From: Legionella steigerwaltii
Lineage (GTDB): Bacteria; Pseudomonadota; Gammaproteobacteria; Legionellales; Legionellaceae
DNA length: 64,000 nucleotides
Reading direction: 5' to 3'
Assembly: GCF_001468065.1 (NCBI RefSeq)
Contig: NZ_LNYZ01000013.1
Location: 113,440-177,439 of the forward strand
Shown one piece after another: positions 46,913-57,246 of the stretch. The position numbers and the translations under genes are program-made. Below the pieces are notes generated by a model. That model worked only from the letters and a program-made list of their open reading frames with translations. It ran no database searches and had not been told where the DNA came from. Position 1 is the stretch's first letter. Every line of letters starts with the position of its first letter.

Positions 46913-48265
46913 ATGCTTTCAACATTGCTGTATTTTCTTTTGGCGTTGGTCTTGTTAGTTACGGTACACGAGTACGGTCATTTTCAAGTGGCGCGTTGGT
47001 GTGGTGTTAAAGTACTGCGTTTTTCTTTTGGTTTTGGCCCTATTTTAGCGCATTGGCGTGATAAAAAAGGAACAGAATATGCCTGGTCCTTATTTCCTTT
47101 AGGTGGCTATGTCAAAATGCTTGACGAATCTGAAGGAGAGGTAGACGAAAAAGAACGTCATTTAGCATTCAATAATCAATCTCTTTGGAAAAGAGCTGCA
47201 ATTGTACTTGCAGGACCTTTTTTCAATTTTATTTTTGCTTTTGCTGCCTTATGGTTAGTCTTGGTTATTGGGATGCAATCATTGGCGCCAATGATCGAAT
47301 CTGTGAAACCCAATAGTATTGCAGCACAAGCTGGATTAAATGGGAAAGAAGAAATTGTTGCGTTGAATAATACTAAAATAAATAGTTGGCGCGATTTTCA
47401 GTATGCACTCATGCCCCTTGTTGGTTCTCATGAAACAATTCGATTAACAGTAAAATCTTTGGCTAATGGACATGAACGTCAGGTGTTTTTGCCTTTGACC
47501 AATTGGCAATTAGATAACAAAAAACCTGATCCGCTCGACAGTCTTGGAATTCAGCCGTTTATTCCTTCAATTCCTCCTATAGTTGGTGAGGTAGTTCCTA
47601 ATTCTCCGGCAGCGAAAGCGGGACTAGAAGAAGGAGATAAAATATTAAGTGTTGATGGAAAGCCTTTTGATGATTGGTTGTTTTTAGTAGATTACGTACA
47701 AACTCGCCCTGACAAACAATTAACTTTATCGATTAAAAGAAAAGGCAGTATTCAAAATGTTGTAGTACAAACTGGTAGCCAGGAAAATAAAGGTAAAATT
47801 GAAGGTTTTTTAGGGGTGCGGTCACAAAAGGTAAAATGGCCAGCACATTGGTTACGTCTGGAGAGACAGGATCCTTTATCTGCTGTAGATACTGCATTAA
47901 AACAAACGGTACAACTAACAGGCACTACATTTACTTTAATGGGGCGGTTAGTTACAGGTAAATTAGGATTAAATAGTATTAGTGGCCCAGTGGGTATTGC
48001 TCAAGGCGCCGGTGATTCTGGCCGCAGTGGATTAACTTCCTATTTATTTTTTCTTGCTTTGGTAAGTATTAGCTTAGGTGCATTAAATTTATTACCTATT
48101 CCAATGCTGGATGGTGGGCACTTACTGTATTATTTTTTGGAGGCAATTCGACGTAAACCTATATCTGATGGTTTAAAATCAGCAGGAGCTTATTTAGGTT
48201 TATTACTATTAGCCGCCCTGATGTTTATCGCATTGACTAATGATTTATCAAGACTTGCAGGATAA
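46913..48265 (+). CDS. rseP: RseP/YaeL site-2 protease
   Basis: The 450-residue protein has the zinc motif HEYGH at residues 19-23 in TM1. Two PDZ domains follow (about 115-200 and 200-290; VKPNSIAAQAGLNGKE and VVPNSPAAKAGLEEGD). The C-terminal helices include PIPMLDGGHLLYY. It cleaves anti-sigma factors and leftover signal peptides in the inner membrane. dxr, usually between cdsA and rseP, is absent. Confidence 0.95.
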   Translation: MLSTLLYFLLALVLLVTVHEYGHFQVARWCGVKVLRFSFGFGPILAHWRDKKGTEYAWSLFPLGGYVKMLDESEGEVDEKERHLAFNNQSLWKRAAIVLAGPFFNFIFAFAALWLVLVIGMQSLAPMIESVKPNSIAAQAGLNGKEEIVALNNTKINSWRDFQYALMPLVGSHETIRLTVKSLANGHERQVFLPLTNWQLDNKKPDPLDSLGIQPFIPSIPPIVGEVVPNSPAAKAGLEEGDKILSVDGKPFDDWLFLVDYVQTRPDKQLTLSIKRKGSIQNVVVQTGSQENKGKIEGFLGVRSQKVKWPAHWLRLERQDPLSAVDTALKQTVQLTGTTFTLMGRLVTGKLGLNSISGPVGIAQGAGDSGRSGLTSYLFFLALVSISLGALNLLPIPMLDGGHLLYYFLEAIRRKPISDGLKSAGAYLGLLLLAALMFIALTNDLSRLAG

Positions 48266-48267
48266 TA

Positions 48268-48365
48268 CACAAGAAACTTCAAAATACTAGGTTTAGACGA
48301 CTTGATTTTTTGCCCCTGGTCGGAAAAAGCAATAGGCTAAAAATAGTATTTTGAAGTTTCTTGGG
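48268..48365. repeat. palindromic repeat with perfect 20-bp arms
   Basis: Arms at 48270-48289 and 48344-48363 are perfectly complementary (ACTTCAAAATACTA core). TA flanks it at 48266-48267 and 48366-48367. It starts two bases after the rseP stop and lies upstream of the bamA promoter. Its sequence is unrelated to the other TA-flanked family, though the boundary pattern is the same. Confidence 0.65.
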
Positions 48366-48415
48366 TATAATCAGGCCCTAATCGCAAAGTATTGGCAAAG
48401 TCATGGAACAAAAAC

Positions 48416-48442
48416 TTGACAGTAGTTTCTACTTCCTATAAA
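48416..48442 (+). promoter_or_regulatory. candidate sigma-70 promoter of bamA
   Basis: A consensus TTGACA (48416-48421) and TATAAA (48437-48442) have a 15-bp spacer, about 70 bases before the bamA ATG. It would give bamA its own transcription start downstream of the repeat. Confidence 0.45.
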
Positions 48443-48514
48443 AAGTGATTCAATTTTCAGTGTACCCAAATTTTGATTATTAATAGTACACGTAGTACTG
48501 GGCGTAAAATAATA

Positions 48515-50827
48515 ATGAAAAAAATCAGTAGTAAGTTTATATTAGGCGTTTGTTGTTCCTCGCTCATAGCCTGGTCTTCACAAACAATAGCAGCAGATAC
48601 TTTTGTTGTTCGCAGTATTAAAGTTACAGGCTTGCAACGTGTTTCAACTGGAACAGTACTCAATTATATGCCTGTTCAGGTTGGAGAAGAGATAGGCCCT
48701 GAATCAACTGCTGAAATTATTCGAACTCTTTACGATACCGGTTTTTTTCAGTCTGTTTCATTAGAACGCCAAGGTAACACTTTAATTGTCAATGTGGTTG
48801 AAAGGGCAACTATAGGTTCCATTAGTGTCGTAGGAAATAAAGAAATTCCTAGTGACAAGATGAAAGACTTTCTTAAAGAAATGGGCTTAGTCAAAGGCCG
48901 TGTATTTCAAACATCTACTTTGGAGCGTTTAGAAAAAGAACTAAAACAAGCATATAACGCGAGAGGAAAATATAACGCGCGAATCGAAACGCGAGTTACT
49001 CCTTTAACCGATAATAGAGTTGGCATTACCGTTACTATTTCTGAGGGGCGTGTTTCACGAATTAAACAAATCAAAATAATAGGTAATCACGATTTCACTA
49101 CTAATGAATTATTGCCAGAGTTCACTTTATCAAAATCCGGTATCTTTACCTACTTTACTAAAAAAGATCAGTACTCTAAGTCAGGTATGGATGCATCTTT
49201 AGAAGCATTACGTTCTTTTTATCTGGATAGAGGTTATTTGAAGTTTAAAATTGTCTCATCGCAGGTATTACTGTCACCAGATAGAAAAGACGTTTATATT
49301 AATGTTCATATCGAAGAGGGGCCTCAATATCATTTTTCAGGTTACAAAGTAGTAGGGAAGCCGATACTTCCTCCGGAGAAAATTAATTCATTGATACAAG
49401 TCAAAAAAGGCGCTGTTTTTTCACGTAAAAAGGTAACTGATTCAATTTCTGCAATAGGTTTGGCTTTGGGAGATATAGGCTATGGGTTCCCTGCAATTAA
49501 TGCAGAGCCGCAAATCGATGAGAATAATAAAACCGTATTTATTGCATTTATTGTACAGCCTGGCCGACATGTTTATGTTCGTCGCATCAAGTTTCATGGT
49601 AATACCAAAACCAGTGATTATGTATTACGAAGTGTAATTCGTCAGGATGAGGGTGGATTATTATCTCTGCATAATATTAAAGAATCTGAAAGGCAATTGC
49701 GTTTGTTAGGTTATTTAAAAAATGTTGATGTAAAGACCAATCCAGTGCCCGAAGCAAATAATCAAGTTGATTTGGATGTACAAGTAGAAGAGGCACCTTC
49801 AGCTGAAGCAAGTGCTTCCATTGGGTATGGTACTAACGGTTATCAATTAAATGCTTCAGTAAATCAACATAATTTTATGGGTACTGGGCGTTCCATGGGG
49901 GCTGCATTTACAGCAAGCAAATGGGGACAAGACTATACTGTAAATTATTATAACCCATTTTATACCGATACAGGCATAGGACGAGGCTTAAATCTTTATT
50001 ATGCTCGCGTTGATCCCCGAAACCTTAATGTCAGTACCTACAACTCCAACCGTTTTGGTGGTGATGTGAACTACAGTATCCCTCTTGGTGAAACAAGTAG
50101 ATGGCAATTGGGCTATGGATACCAAGATGTAGAAATCAAGAGTGTTGGTTTTGTAATACCCATTCAGAATTTTGTGAAGATGTATGGAACCCATTTCCAG
50201 GAAATTCGTTTATCTACAGGATGGAGTAGGAACAGCTACGATCAATTTCCTTATCCTACAAGAGGGATTAACCAACAGATTTCTGGTGTGATTGCCTTAC
50301 CTGCGACTTCAGGCTCTTTGTCTTACTATAAAGGCTCTTATCAAGCGCGTATGTACCAACCTATAGCAAGAGGATGGATTTTCTCCTTACAAGGTTTTGC
50401 AGGCTATGGAAATTCCTTTAACAATAAAGGTCTACCATTTTTTGAAAACTATTATGCTGGTGGTACTGCACAACCAGGCCAGGTACGTGGATATGACAGT
50501 TACTCTTTAGGCCCCTTGGATAATTACCGTAATTCAGTAGGGGGTAACTTATTACTCAGTGGAACTGCAGGAATTATATTGCCTTATCCTTTAAGCCGAG
50601 ACAATGTGAGAACAACTGCCTTTGTCGATGCAGGTAACGTATTTGCTGTTAATACCTTACCTATTTTGACTGGAAGATATGAAGGTCCTATAAGATATTC
50701 AGCAGGTCTTTCACTTGAATGGCGTTCTCCATTTGGTCCATTGGCATTTAGCTTGGCTAAGGCATTGAATCCTCAACAATTCGATCAAAAGCAATTCTTC
50801 CAATTTGCTCTTTCTTCAGGATTCTAA
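48515..50827 (+). CDS. bamA: BamA outer-membrane assembly factor
   Basis: The start is at 48515 (MKKISSKFILGVCCSS). The 770 residues comprise a signal peptide to about 27, five POTRA repeats (about 28-350) and a 16-stranded barrel ending in phenylalanine. The loop 6 motif is QVRGYDSY. It inserts beta-barrel proteins into the outer membrane. It is followed by skp, which supplies its substrates. Confidence 0.97.
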   Translation: MKKISSKFILGVCCSSLIAWSSQTIAADTFVVRSIKVTGLQRVSTGTVLNYMPVQVGEEIGPESTAEIIRTLYDTGFFQSVSLERQGNTLIVNVVERATIGSISVVGNKEIPSDKMKDFLKEMGLVKGRVFQTSTLERLEKELKQAYNARGKYNARIETRVTPLTDNRVGITVTISEGRVSRIKQIKIIGNHDFTTNELLPEFTLSKSGIFTYFTKKDQYSKSGMDASLEALRSFYLDRGYLKFKIVSSQVLLSPDRKDVYINVHIEEGPQYHFSGYKVVGKPILPPEKINSLIQVKKGAVFSRKKVTDSISAIGLALGDIGYGFPAINAEPQIDENNKTVFIAFIVQPGRHVYVRRIKFHGNTKTSDYVLRSVIRQDEGGLLSLHNIKESERQLRLLGYLKNVDVKTNPVPEANNQVDLDVQVEEAPSAEASASIGYGTNGYQLNASVNQHNFMGTGRSMGAAFTASKWGQDYTVNYYNPFYTDTGIGRGLNLYYARVDPRNLNVSTYNSNRFGGDVNYSIPLGETSRWQLGYGYQDVEIKSVGFVIPIQNFVKMYGTHFQEIRLSTGWSRNSYDQFPYPTRGINQQISGVIALPATSGSLSYYKGSYQARMYQPIARGWIFSLQGFAGYGNSFNNKGLPFFENYYAGGTAQPGQVRGYDSYSLGPLDNYRNSVGGNLLLSGTAGIILPYPLSRDNVRTTAFVDAGNVFAVNTLPILTGRYEGPIRYSAGLSLEWRSPFGPLAFSLAKALNPQQFDQKQFFQFALSSGF

Positions 50828-50838
50828 CTTATAATTTT

Positions 50839-50872
50839 CCATCTTTTCTCCCACAGTTGGGAGAAAAGATGG
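50839..50872 (+). terminator. strong hairpin after bamA
   Basis: CCATCTTTTCTCCCA and TGGGAGAAAAGATGG pair perfectly around CAGT, starting 12 bases after the stop. The following sequence is AT-rich but not a clean T-run, so partial termination or mRNA 3' protection is possible. Confidence 0.6.
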
Positions 50873-50974
50873 ATGAATATTTTTATTGACAAAATTATCG
50901 AAAATCATGCTGTACATATCGCAACCTATTTCGAATTGTGCTAGCATCATGCTCTTTAATTTAGGAGATTAGTT

Positions 50975-51475
50975 ATGAAGCGGTTAGGTCTGGTCTTAGT
51001 GGCCTTTGTTTTCAGCATATTTGGCACAAGCACATTCGCTGATGCAGCAAAAATTGGTGTGGTTGATCTGCAAAAAATCATGCAGACTTCAAGTCAAATA
51101 AAAGAAATCCAGAAAAAATTGGAGAAAGAGTTTAAGCCACGCCGTGATAAGCTTGTTGCAGTTGAAGCTGGCATTAAAGCGGATATGGAAAAGTTCAAAC
51201 GCGATAGTGCAATTCTAAGTGCGACCCAAAAGAAAGAGATGGAAAAGAAAATTGTTGGCGCACAACAACAATTTGAGCGTGATGGTCAGCAATACCAACA
51301 GGAATTAAGCACTGCAAATAACGAAGCAATGGAAGCATTGTATGCTAAAGTTCGTGCAGCAATTGCAAAAGTTGCCAAAGATGACAAGTACGATCTTATT
51401 GTACAAAAAGATGCAGCTCCTTTCAGTGCAACTACTCTTGATGTAACTGATAAAGTTGTAAAAGCAATTAACTAA
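50975..51475 (+). CDS. skp: periplasmic chaperone Skp/OmpH
   Basis: The 166 residues begin with a signal peptide (MKRLGLVLVAFVFSIFGTSTFA). The OmpH motif AKIGVVDLQKIMQTS follows, then a long charged coiled coil forming the tentacles. It binds unfolded outer-membrane proteins and hands them to the Bam complex. TTAGGAG precedes the ATG. Confidence 0.94.
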   Translation: MKRLGLVLVAFVFSIFGTSTFADAAKIGVVDLQKIMQTSSQIKEIQKKLEKEFKPRRDKLVAVEAGIKADMEKFKRDSAILSATQKKEMEKKIVGAQQQFERDGQQYQQELSTANNEAMEALYAKVRAAIAKVAKDDKYDLIVQKDAAPFSATTLDVTDKVVKAIN

Positions 51476-51490
51476 TTCGGCGATGCAAAA

Positions 51491-52510
51491 TTGCTGACTT
51501 TAGCGGAATTAGCTAATCATTTAGGTGGCGTGTGGCATGGAAATGCCAATCACGCCATTTCTTGTTATGCTTCTCTTGCACGAGCTACATCACAGGATGT
51601 TGCCTATTATGATAATTCTGTATTACTCCCAATTCTAAATACCACATTAGCTGGTGCTGTATTACTCAAATCAGAGCATCAACATTTATTTCAGGGAAAC
51701 TGTATTGTTGTCCCTAACCCTTTGCAAGCAATGATACAAGCGACCCAACTTTTATCAGCCCATACGTCTGCATTTGCTGGTATTGACGCTACAGCCATAG
51801 TTCATGAATCTGCTCAGTTAGGTCAAGGTGTATCAATAGGTGCCTACAGTGTAATTGGTGCCAACACACAATTGGCTGATGGAGTGATAATCGGAGCGAA
51901 TAGCGTTATTGAATCATCCGTACGAATTGGTAAGAACAGCCAGATTGGACATGATGTAGTGATCCATTCAGGTTGTCAGTTGGGTGCTCAAGTAGTCATA
52001 AATTCTGGTTGTGTGATTGGTGCTTCTCCATTTAATTATTTAAAACAACATGGACACTGGCAACAGGGCTTGGATGCAGGTGCCGTTGTTATCGCGAATC
52101 AAGTACAAATAGGTTCTAATACAGTAATTGATAGAGGCTCATTAAGTGATACTTATTTGGGGGAAGGGGTTTGCATTGATAATTTAGTTCAGGTGGCGCA
52201 TGACGTGATGGTGGGTAAAAATACAATCATAGCAGGATGTGCAGCGATAGGTGCTTATGTGCAAATTGGAACAGATTGCATCATTGGCGGCGCCAGTTGT
52301 ATTGCAGCCCATGTGCGCCTGGTAGATGATGTAGTGATTACTGGAATGTCTACAGTGAGTAAATCACTTGCCAAATCTGGAATTTATTCATCTGGTACCC
52401 TCGTACACGAACATCACCGCTGGCGTCGTAATGCTGCACGGTTTCGACGATTGGATGATTACATTGTAAAGCTTAGTGCCTTAGAGAAAAAATTAAGCGA
52501 TGTTGAATAG
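51491..52510 (+). CDS. lpxD: UDP-3-O-acyl-glucosamine N-acyltransferase
   Basis: The protein has 339 residues from a TTG start; the nearby ATG at 51483 is out of frame and stops at once. An N-terminal uridine-binding domain is followed by left-handed beta-helix hexapeptides and a C-terminal helix. The catalytic His is probably in DNLVQVAHDVMVG. It adds the N-linked acyl chain in lipid A synthesis. The TAG stop (52508-52510) is shared with the border of a TA-flanked repeat, so the C-terminus may have changed. Confidence 0.94.
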   Translation: MLTLAELANHLGGVWHGNANHAISCYASLARATSQDVAYYDNSVLLPILNTTLAGAVLLKSEHQHLFQGNCIVVPNPLQAMIQATQLLSAHTSAFAGIDATAIVHESAQLGQGVSIGAYSVIGANTQLADGVIIGANSVIESSVRIGKNSQIGHDVVIHSGCQLGAQVVINSGCVIGASPFNYLKQHGHWQQGLDAGAVVIANQVQIGSNTVIDRGSLSDTYLGEGVCIDNLVQVAHDVMVGKNTIIAGCAAIGAYVQIGTDCIIGGASCIAAHVRLVDDVVITGMSTVSKSLAKSGIYSSGTLVHEHHRWRRNAARFRRLDDYIVKLSALEKKLSDVE

Positions 52511-52652
52511 GGGGCTGTTGACAATTCTACCATCCTGGCCAAAATGCCTTGATTTTATGTGCTCCGATACTCAAATACGTCGTGTATGGCTGCGTTTCGG
52601 TGCTCTAAAATCACGCCATTTTGGCTCAGCCTAGCGAATTGTCAACTGACCC
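52510..52652 (-). mobile_element. TA-flanked MITE-like palindromic repeat, copy D
   Basis: TA at 52508-52509 (inside the lpxD stop) and 52653-52654 flanks ends GGGGGCTGTTGACAATTC and GAATTGTCAACTGACCC. The interior has arms CAAAATGCCTTGATTTTATG/AAAATCACGCCATTTTGG around the CGTGTATGGCTGCGTTTCGG core. It separates lpxD from fabZ. The remaining 116 bases before fabZ have no clear feature. Confidence 0.78.
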
Positions 52653-52770
52653 TAAGAATAAGTTTTTAGCATTAACAATTGATTTGAACCTACTAAATCA
52701 GGATAATGTTTTTTCTTTGGCCCCCCTATTGGACCATACTAAGCATACTTATTAAAGCGAGAAACTGCGT

Positions 52771-53223
52771 ATGAGTGAACCTGTAGATATAAAACAGATT
52801 TTTAGTATATTGCCACATCGGTACCCCATGATCCTAATAGACAGGGTGATTGATTTTACGCCCTATGACTGTTTGACGGCTATTAAAAACGTCACGATTA
52901 ATGAGAATTTTTTTGCTGGTCATTTTCCAGAAAATCCAATTATGCCGGGCGTATTGATGCTGGAAGCGTTGGCGCAAGCCAGTGGGCTTTTAGCTGGATT
53001 ATCTCAAACGCCTGAAGAAAATTACGGCATATTGCATTTTTTTGCGGGTATAGATAATGCAAAATTTAAACATGTGGTTACTCCGGGAGATCAGTTGCGC
53101 TTGGAAGTAAAAATATTAGCAAGAAAAAGAGAGTTTTGGCGGGTACATGGTGAAGCTTATGTTGGTGATAAATTAGCCTGTTCCGCAGATTTATTAAGTG
53201 CTGCAAAGGAAATTCAAAAGTGA
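52771..53223 (+). CDS. fabZ: 3-hydroxyacyl-ACP dehydratase
   Basis: The 150-residue hotdog-fold protein has LPHRYPMILIDRV and the catalytic His/Glu in GHFPENPIMPGVLMLEALAQ. It dehydrates 3-hydroxyacyl-ACP in fatty-acid elongation and competes with LpxA/LpxD for the substrate. The stop overlaps the lpxA start (GTGA). Confidence 0.97.
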   Translation: MSEPVDIKQIFSILPHRYPMILIDRVIDFTPYDCLTAIKNVTINENFFAGHFPENPIMPGVLMLEALAQASGLLAGLSQTPEENYGILHFFAGIDNAKFKHVVTPGDQLRLEVKILARKREFWRVHGEAYVGDKLACSADLLSAAKEIQK

Positions 53224-53990
53224 TAGATGAAAAAGCGATAATTCACCCCTCTGCAAAACTGGCAAAAGGGGTTTCAGTAGGTCCTGGTGCCGTAATTGGC
53301 GCTGACGTGGAAATTGGTGAAAATACATGGATTGGTCCTTACGCAATAATTGAAGGCCCAACCTCTATAGGAAAAAATAATAAGATTTTCCAGTTTGCTT
53401 CAGTGGGCGATGATCCTCAAGATATTACATACAAAGGCGAATATACTCGATTAGAAATTGGTGATGATAATATCATTCGTGAATACTGTATGATTAGCCG
53501 CGGGACGGTTAAAGGGGGGGGGGTTACCCGAATCGGTAATAAGAATTTTTTTATGGCATATTCGCATGTAGGGCATGATTGCATGATTGGCAACCAAATT
53601 ATTTTGGTTAGCTATGCTGCTTTGTCAGGACATGTAACTGTCGGTGATTATGCAAATATAGGTGGTTATGCAGCAGTACATCAATTTTGTCATGTAGGTG
53701 CCTATGCTTTTATTGCTAGAGCTTCCTATGTAGCTAAAGATGTGCTTCCTTATCTTATGATTTCTGGGGATACCACTTCTGCATGTGGGATTAATACTGT
53801 GGGATTACGCAGAAAAGGATTTTCATCAGAAGCAATCGATGGCTTAAGACGTGCTTATAAAATAATTTTCCGCAAAGGATTAACAGTCCAACAGGCTGTT
53901 TCCGAATTAGAATTAATGCAAAATGAATGCCCGGAGGTGGTTTTAATGATTGATGCATTAAATCAATCCACACGTGGAATTGTTAGATAA
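53220..53990 (+). CDS. lpxA: UDP-N-acetylglucosamine acyltransferase
   Basis: The 256 residues start with GTG, overlapping the fabZ stop by four bases. Hexapeptide beta-helix repeats cover about 5-190. The catalytic His is in the HVGHDC segment, and C-terminal helices end STRGIVR. It performs the first step of lipid A synthesis. A run of ten G (53514-53523) encodes the GGG of VKGGGVTRIG. lpxB does not follow. Confidence 0.96.
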   Translation: MIDEKAIIHPSAKLAKGVSVGPGAVIGADVEIGENTWIGPYAIIEGPTSIGKNNKIFQFASVGDDPQDITYKGEYTRLEIGDDNIIREYCMISRGTVKGGGVTRIGNKNFFMAYSHVGHDCMIGNQIILVSYAALSGHVTVGDYANIGGYAAVHQFCHVGAYAFIARASYVAKDVLPYLMISGDTTSACGINTVGLRRKGFSSEAIDGLRRAYKIIFRKGLTVQQAVSELELMQNECPEVVLMIDALNQSTRGIVR

Positions 53991-54016
53991 ATTGATTATT
54001 TTAATGATTAGAGTGA

Positions 54017-55306
<1,290 letters not shown>

Positions 55307-55333
55307 CTACTGAACCAAATAGTACTCCTGAGT

Positions 55334-55362
55334 GATTCTTGCTGCAGGTTGCCGCAAGAATC
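55334..55362. terminator. hairpin between serS and the convergent unknown gene
   Basis: GATTCTTGC pairs with GCAAGAATC around TGCAGGTTGCC, followed by AAAAA. There is no U-run on the plus strand, so it is only a possible terminator. Confidence 0.4.
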
Positions 55363-55378
55363 AAAAATTCAAGTCCCT

Positions 55379-56503
55379 TCAATTGCCAACCCTTAACTTA
55401 TGAGTTGTTTCACTGCAAAGCTGTATCGTTTGATCATTTCTATGTTGAAGTGATGTTGAAAAGAAAGTGAGGCGTTGATTAAAAAAAGAGCTCTTTTTTG
55501 CATCAACAGAGTGTTCTGAACTTAAATGAGTATCAATATCTTCTGTTAATACATCATCGACTTTTTCTGCATACAATTCATTCTCCAATTCATAATGTTC
55601 ATGCATTAGCTTTCCTAGTTCATTCTCAAGCTCTTTCGAAGCAGTAATCTCTTCATTAGAGATTCCCGTTAATTCGGGGATTAAAGATTTGCATTGATTA
55701 AAAATTGAATTGATGTCTAAAACATCTTTATGCAGTTGTTTCCATACTTCGGATAGAAATGCAAAACAACTTGGGATTTGGTCTCCATCTTGATTAAGGC
55801 TCGTTATAAAATGAAGGGTTTCCTTATTTTTTAATGCACGCTGATGAATGAGTGTTAATTGATGAAGCAAGGCTTTTTTAATGAGTGATTTCATATGGGT
55901 GTTTCTTTGAATTGCAGTCAAAATATTTCTTAAATAATCAATTTTAACGGTGTATTTAAAACACATGTTTTTTATTTTTCTATTATTATGATTATCGGAT
56001 GAGTAATGAACAATTTTTTTTTCAAAGTGTATATGGGACAAATGATGAGCATTGGTTTTTCTCTGATCTAAAACATAACCTCTTGTTTTTTCTTTAAATT
56101 TTACCATGAGTAAGCGTTTTCTTTTCTTTTGTCTTGCCTTATGATGTTTTTTTCTAATTAAAGCGAGTAGATGATGCAATCTTGGGTTGGGTGATGATTC
56201 TTTAAACAATTGGTTGATGACATTAAATTGTCGTGTAGCCGTTAGAAAAAATAATAAATTGTGTTTAAATAAGAATTTGAACTCATGCTTTTTTTGCTCA
56301 TTTTGATGCATTACATCAAATTTGTTAAGCGCGGCATTAATTTTTCTAAGCCACTCAAGATAAGATATTAATAGAGGGTAGGTTGCCTCTGATAATTCCT
56401 GTTGTTTAAAAAAAAATCTTTGTGAGTTTTGAGTAGTCCTTTTTAAATGTACATCCAGTGCTAATTGAATGGCATCCATATCACTCAATTCCTGTTCGTC
56501 CAA
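55379..56503 (-). CDS. hypothetical protein, basic with a coiled-coil/acidic C-terminal region
   Basis: The 374 residues belong to no family I recognise. The N-terminal two thirds are helical and very rich in Lys, His and Arg (RKKHHKARQKKRKRLL near 115-130). Residues about 285-325 are Glu-rich and coiled-coil-like (ELENELGKLMHEHYELENEL). There is no signal peptide or membrane segment. The base composition is AT-rich. Soluble, helical, unique proteins of this kind are common among Legionella effectors, but nothing here proves secretion. Confidence 0.55.
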   Translation of the reverse strand: MDEQELSDMDAIQLALDVHLKRTTQNSQRFFFKQQELSEATYPLLISYLEWLRKINAALNKFDVMHQNEQKKHEFKFLFKHNLLFFLTATRQFNVINQLFKESSPNPRLHHLLALIRKKHHKARQKKRKRLLMVKFKEKTRGYVLDQRKTNAHHLSHIHFEKKIVHYSSDNHNNRKIKNMCFKYTVKIDYLRNILTAIQRNTHMKSLIKKALLHQLTLIHQRALKNKETLHFITSLNQDGDQIPSCFAFLSEVWKQLHKDVLDINSIFNQCKSLIPELTGISNEEITASKELENELGKLMHEHYELENELYAEKVDDVLTEDIDTHLSSEHSVDAKKSSFFNQRLTFFSTSLQHRNDQTIQLCSETTHKLRVGN

Positions 56504-56650
56504 GTTTTAAAAGTATAGTAGTTTTTGAGAAAAGTGCATTTTTTTTGGTCGGAGTGATTTATTGGTTGTCTTTCAATGAGTTAAGCTAATCTTTTGACTC
56601 AAAGAATATTTGTTTTTATGATGTGTTTTTATTTCTGTTAAAGAGAAATT

Positions 56651-57190
56651 ATGCGGATTAATCCCTTAGATCTGGTGAATACAGTTGAGCATTATTTAGA
56701 CCAATGGTTTTCTTTTCCTAAAAATAAAGTATTTGCACAAGTAACAACGGTCATGAATCAAAAACCCCATATGAGAACTATGGCTCTCTACCATGTTACC
56801 CCTAAAGGTTCATTGATTTTTCTTACGGATACGAGTTCACCGAAGTGGATTCATTTAAGTCATTGTCCCAACGTAGGAGTTTGTATCCTGAATCCGGAAT
56901 ATGGTCAAATAATTGTAGAGGGAACTGCGGTATTAGATACAAGTCAGAGCAATCTTTCATTAGCCAGTTTATATTGGCAAAATTTCTTAGATGAATACTG
57001 GAGAAATTATTATTTAACTAACTCCAATAAAACTGCAGATGGGATTTCCTCATCTTTTGGCATCATACAAATCATTCCTGATTTATGGCAAATTCTAGAA
57101 ATTAATAAAAATGATTTTCTTAAAGGGGCAAGAATGTCCTATGAATTGCAGAATGATTCTTGGATTAAACGGCAATTGCCTCTTTTTTAA
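56651..57190 (+). CDS. pyridoxamine 5'-phosphate oxidase-family flavoprotein
   Basis: The 179 residues form a split-barrel FMN-binding domain: P..RTMALYHVTPKGSLIFLTDTSSPKW corresponds to PdxH FMN-contact segments. The C-terminal WIKRQLPLF resembles the PdxH tail. It is shorter than PdxH (about 215), so true pyridoxine-phosphate oxidase activity is uncertain. AAAGAGA precedes the ATG. Confidence 0.75.
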   Translation: MRINPLDLVNTVEHYLDQWFSFPKNKVFAQVTTVMNQKPHMRTMALYHVTPKGSLIFLTDTSSPKWIHLSHCPNVGVCILNPEYGQIIVEGTAVLDTSQSNLSLASLYWQNFLDEYWRNYYLTNSNKTADGISSSFGIIQIIPDLWQILEINKNDFLKGARMSYELQNDSWIKRQLPLF

Positions 57191-57246
57191 GAGAAAGTAC
57201 TTTTCAGTGTAATCACGCTTTTAGGGAAGATATCAAAAGGAATGTC

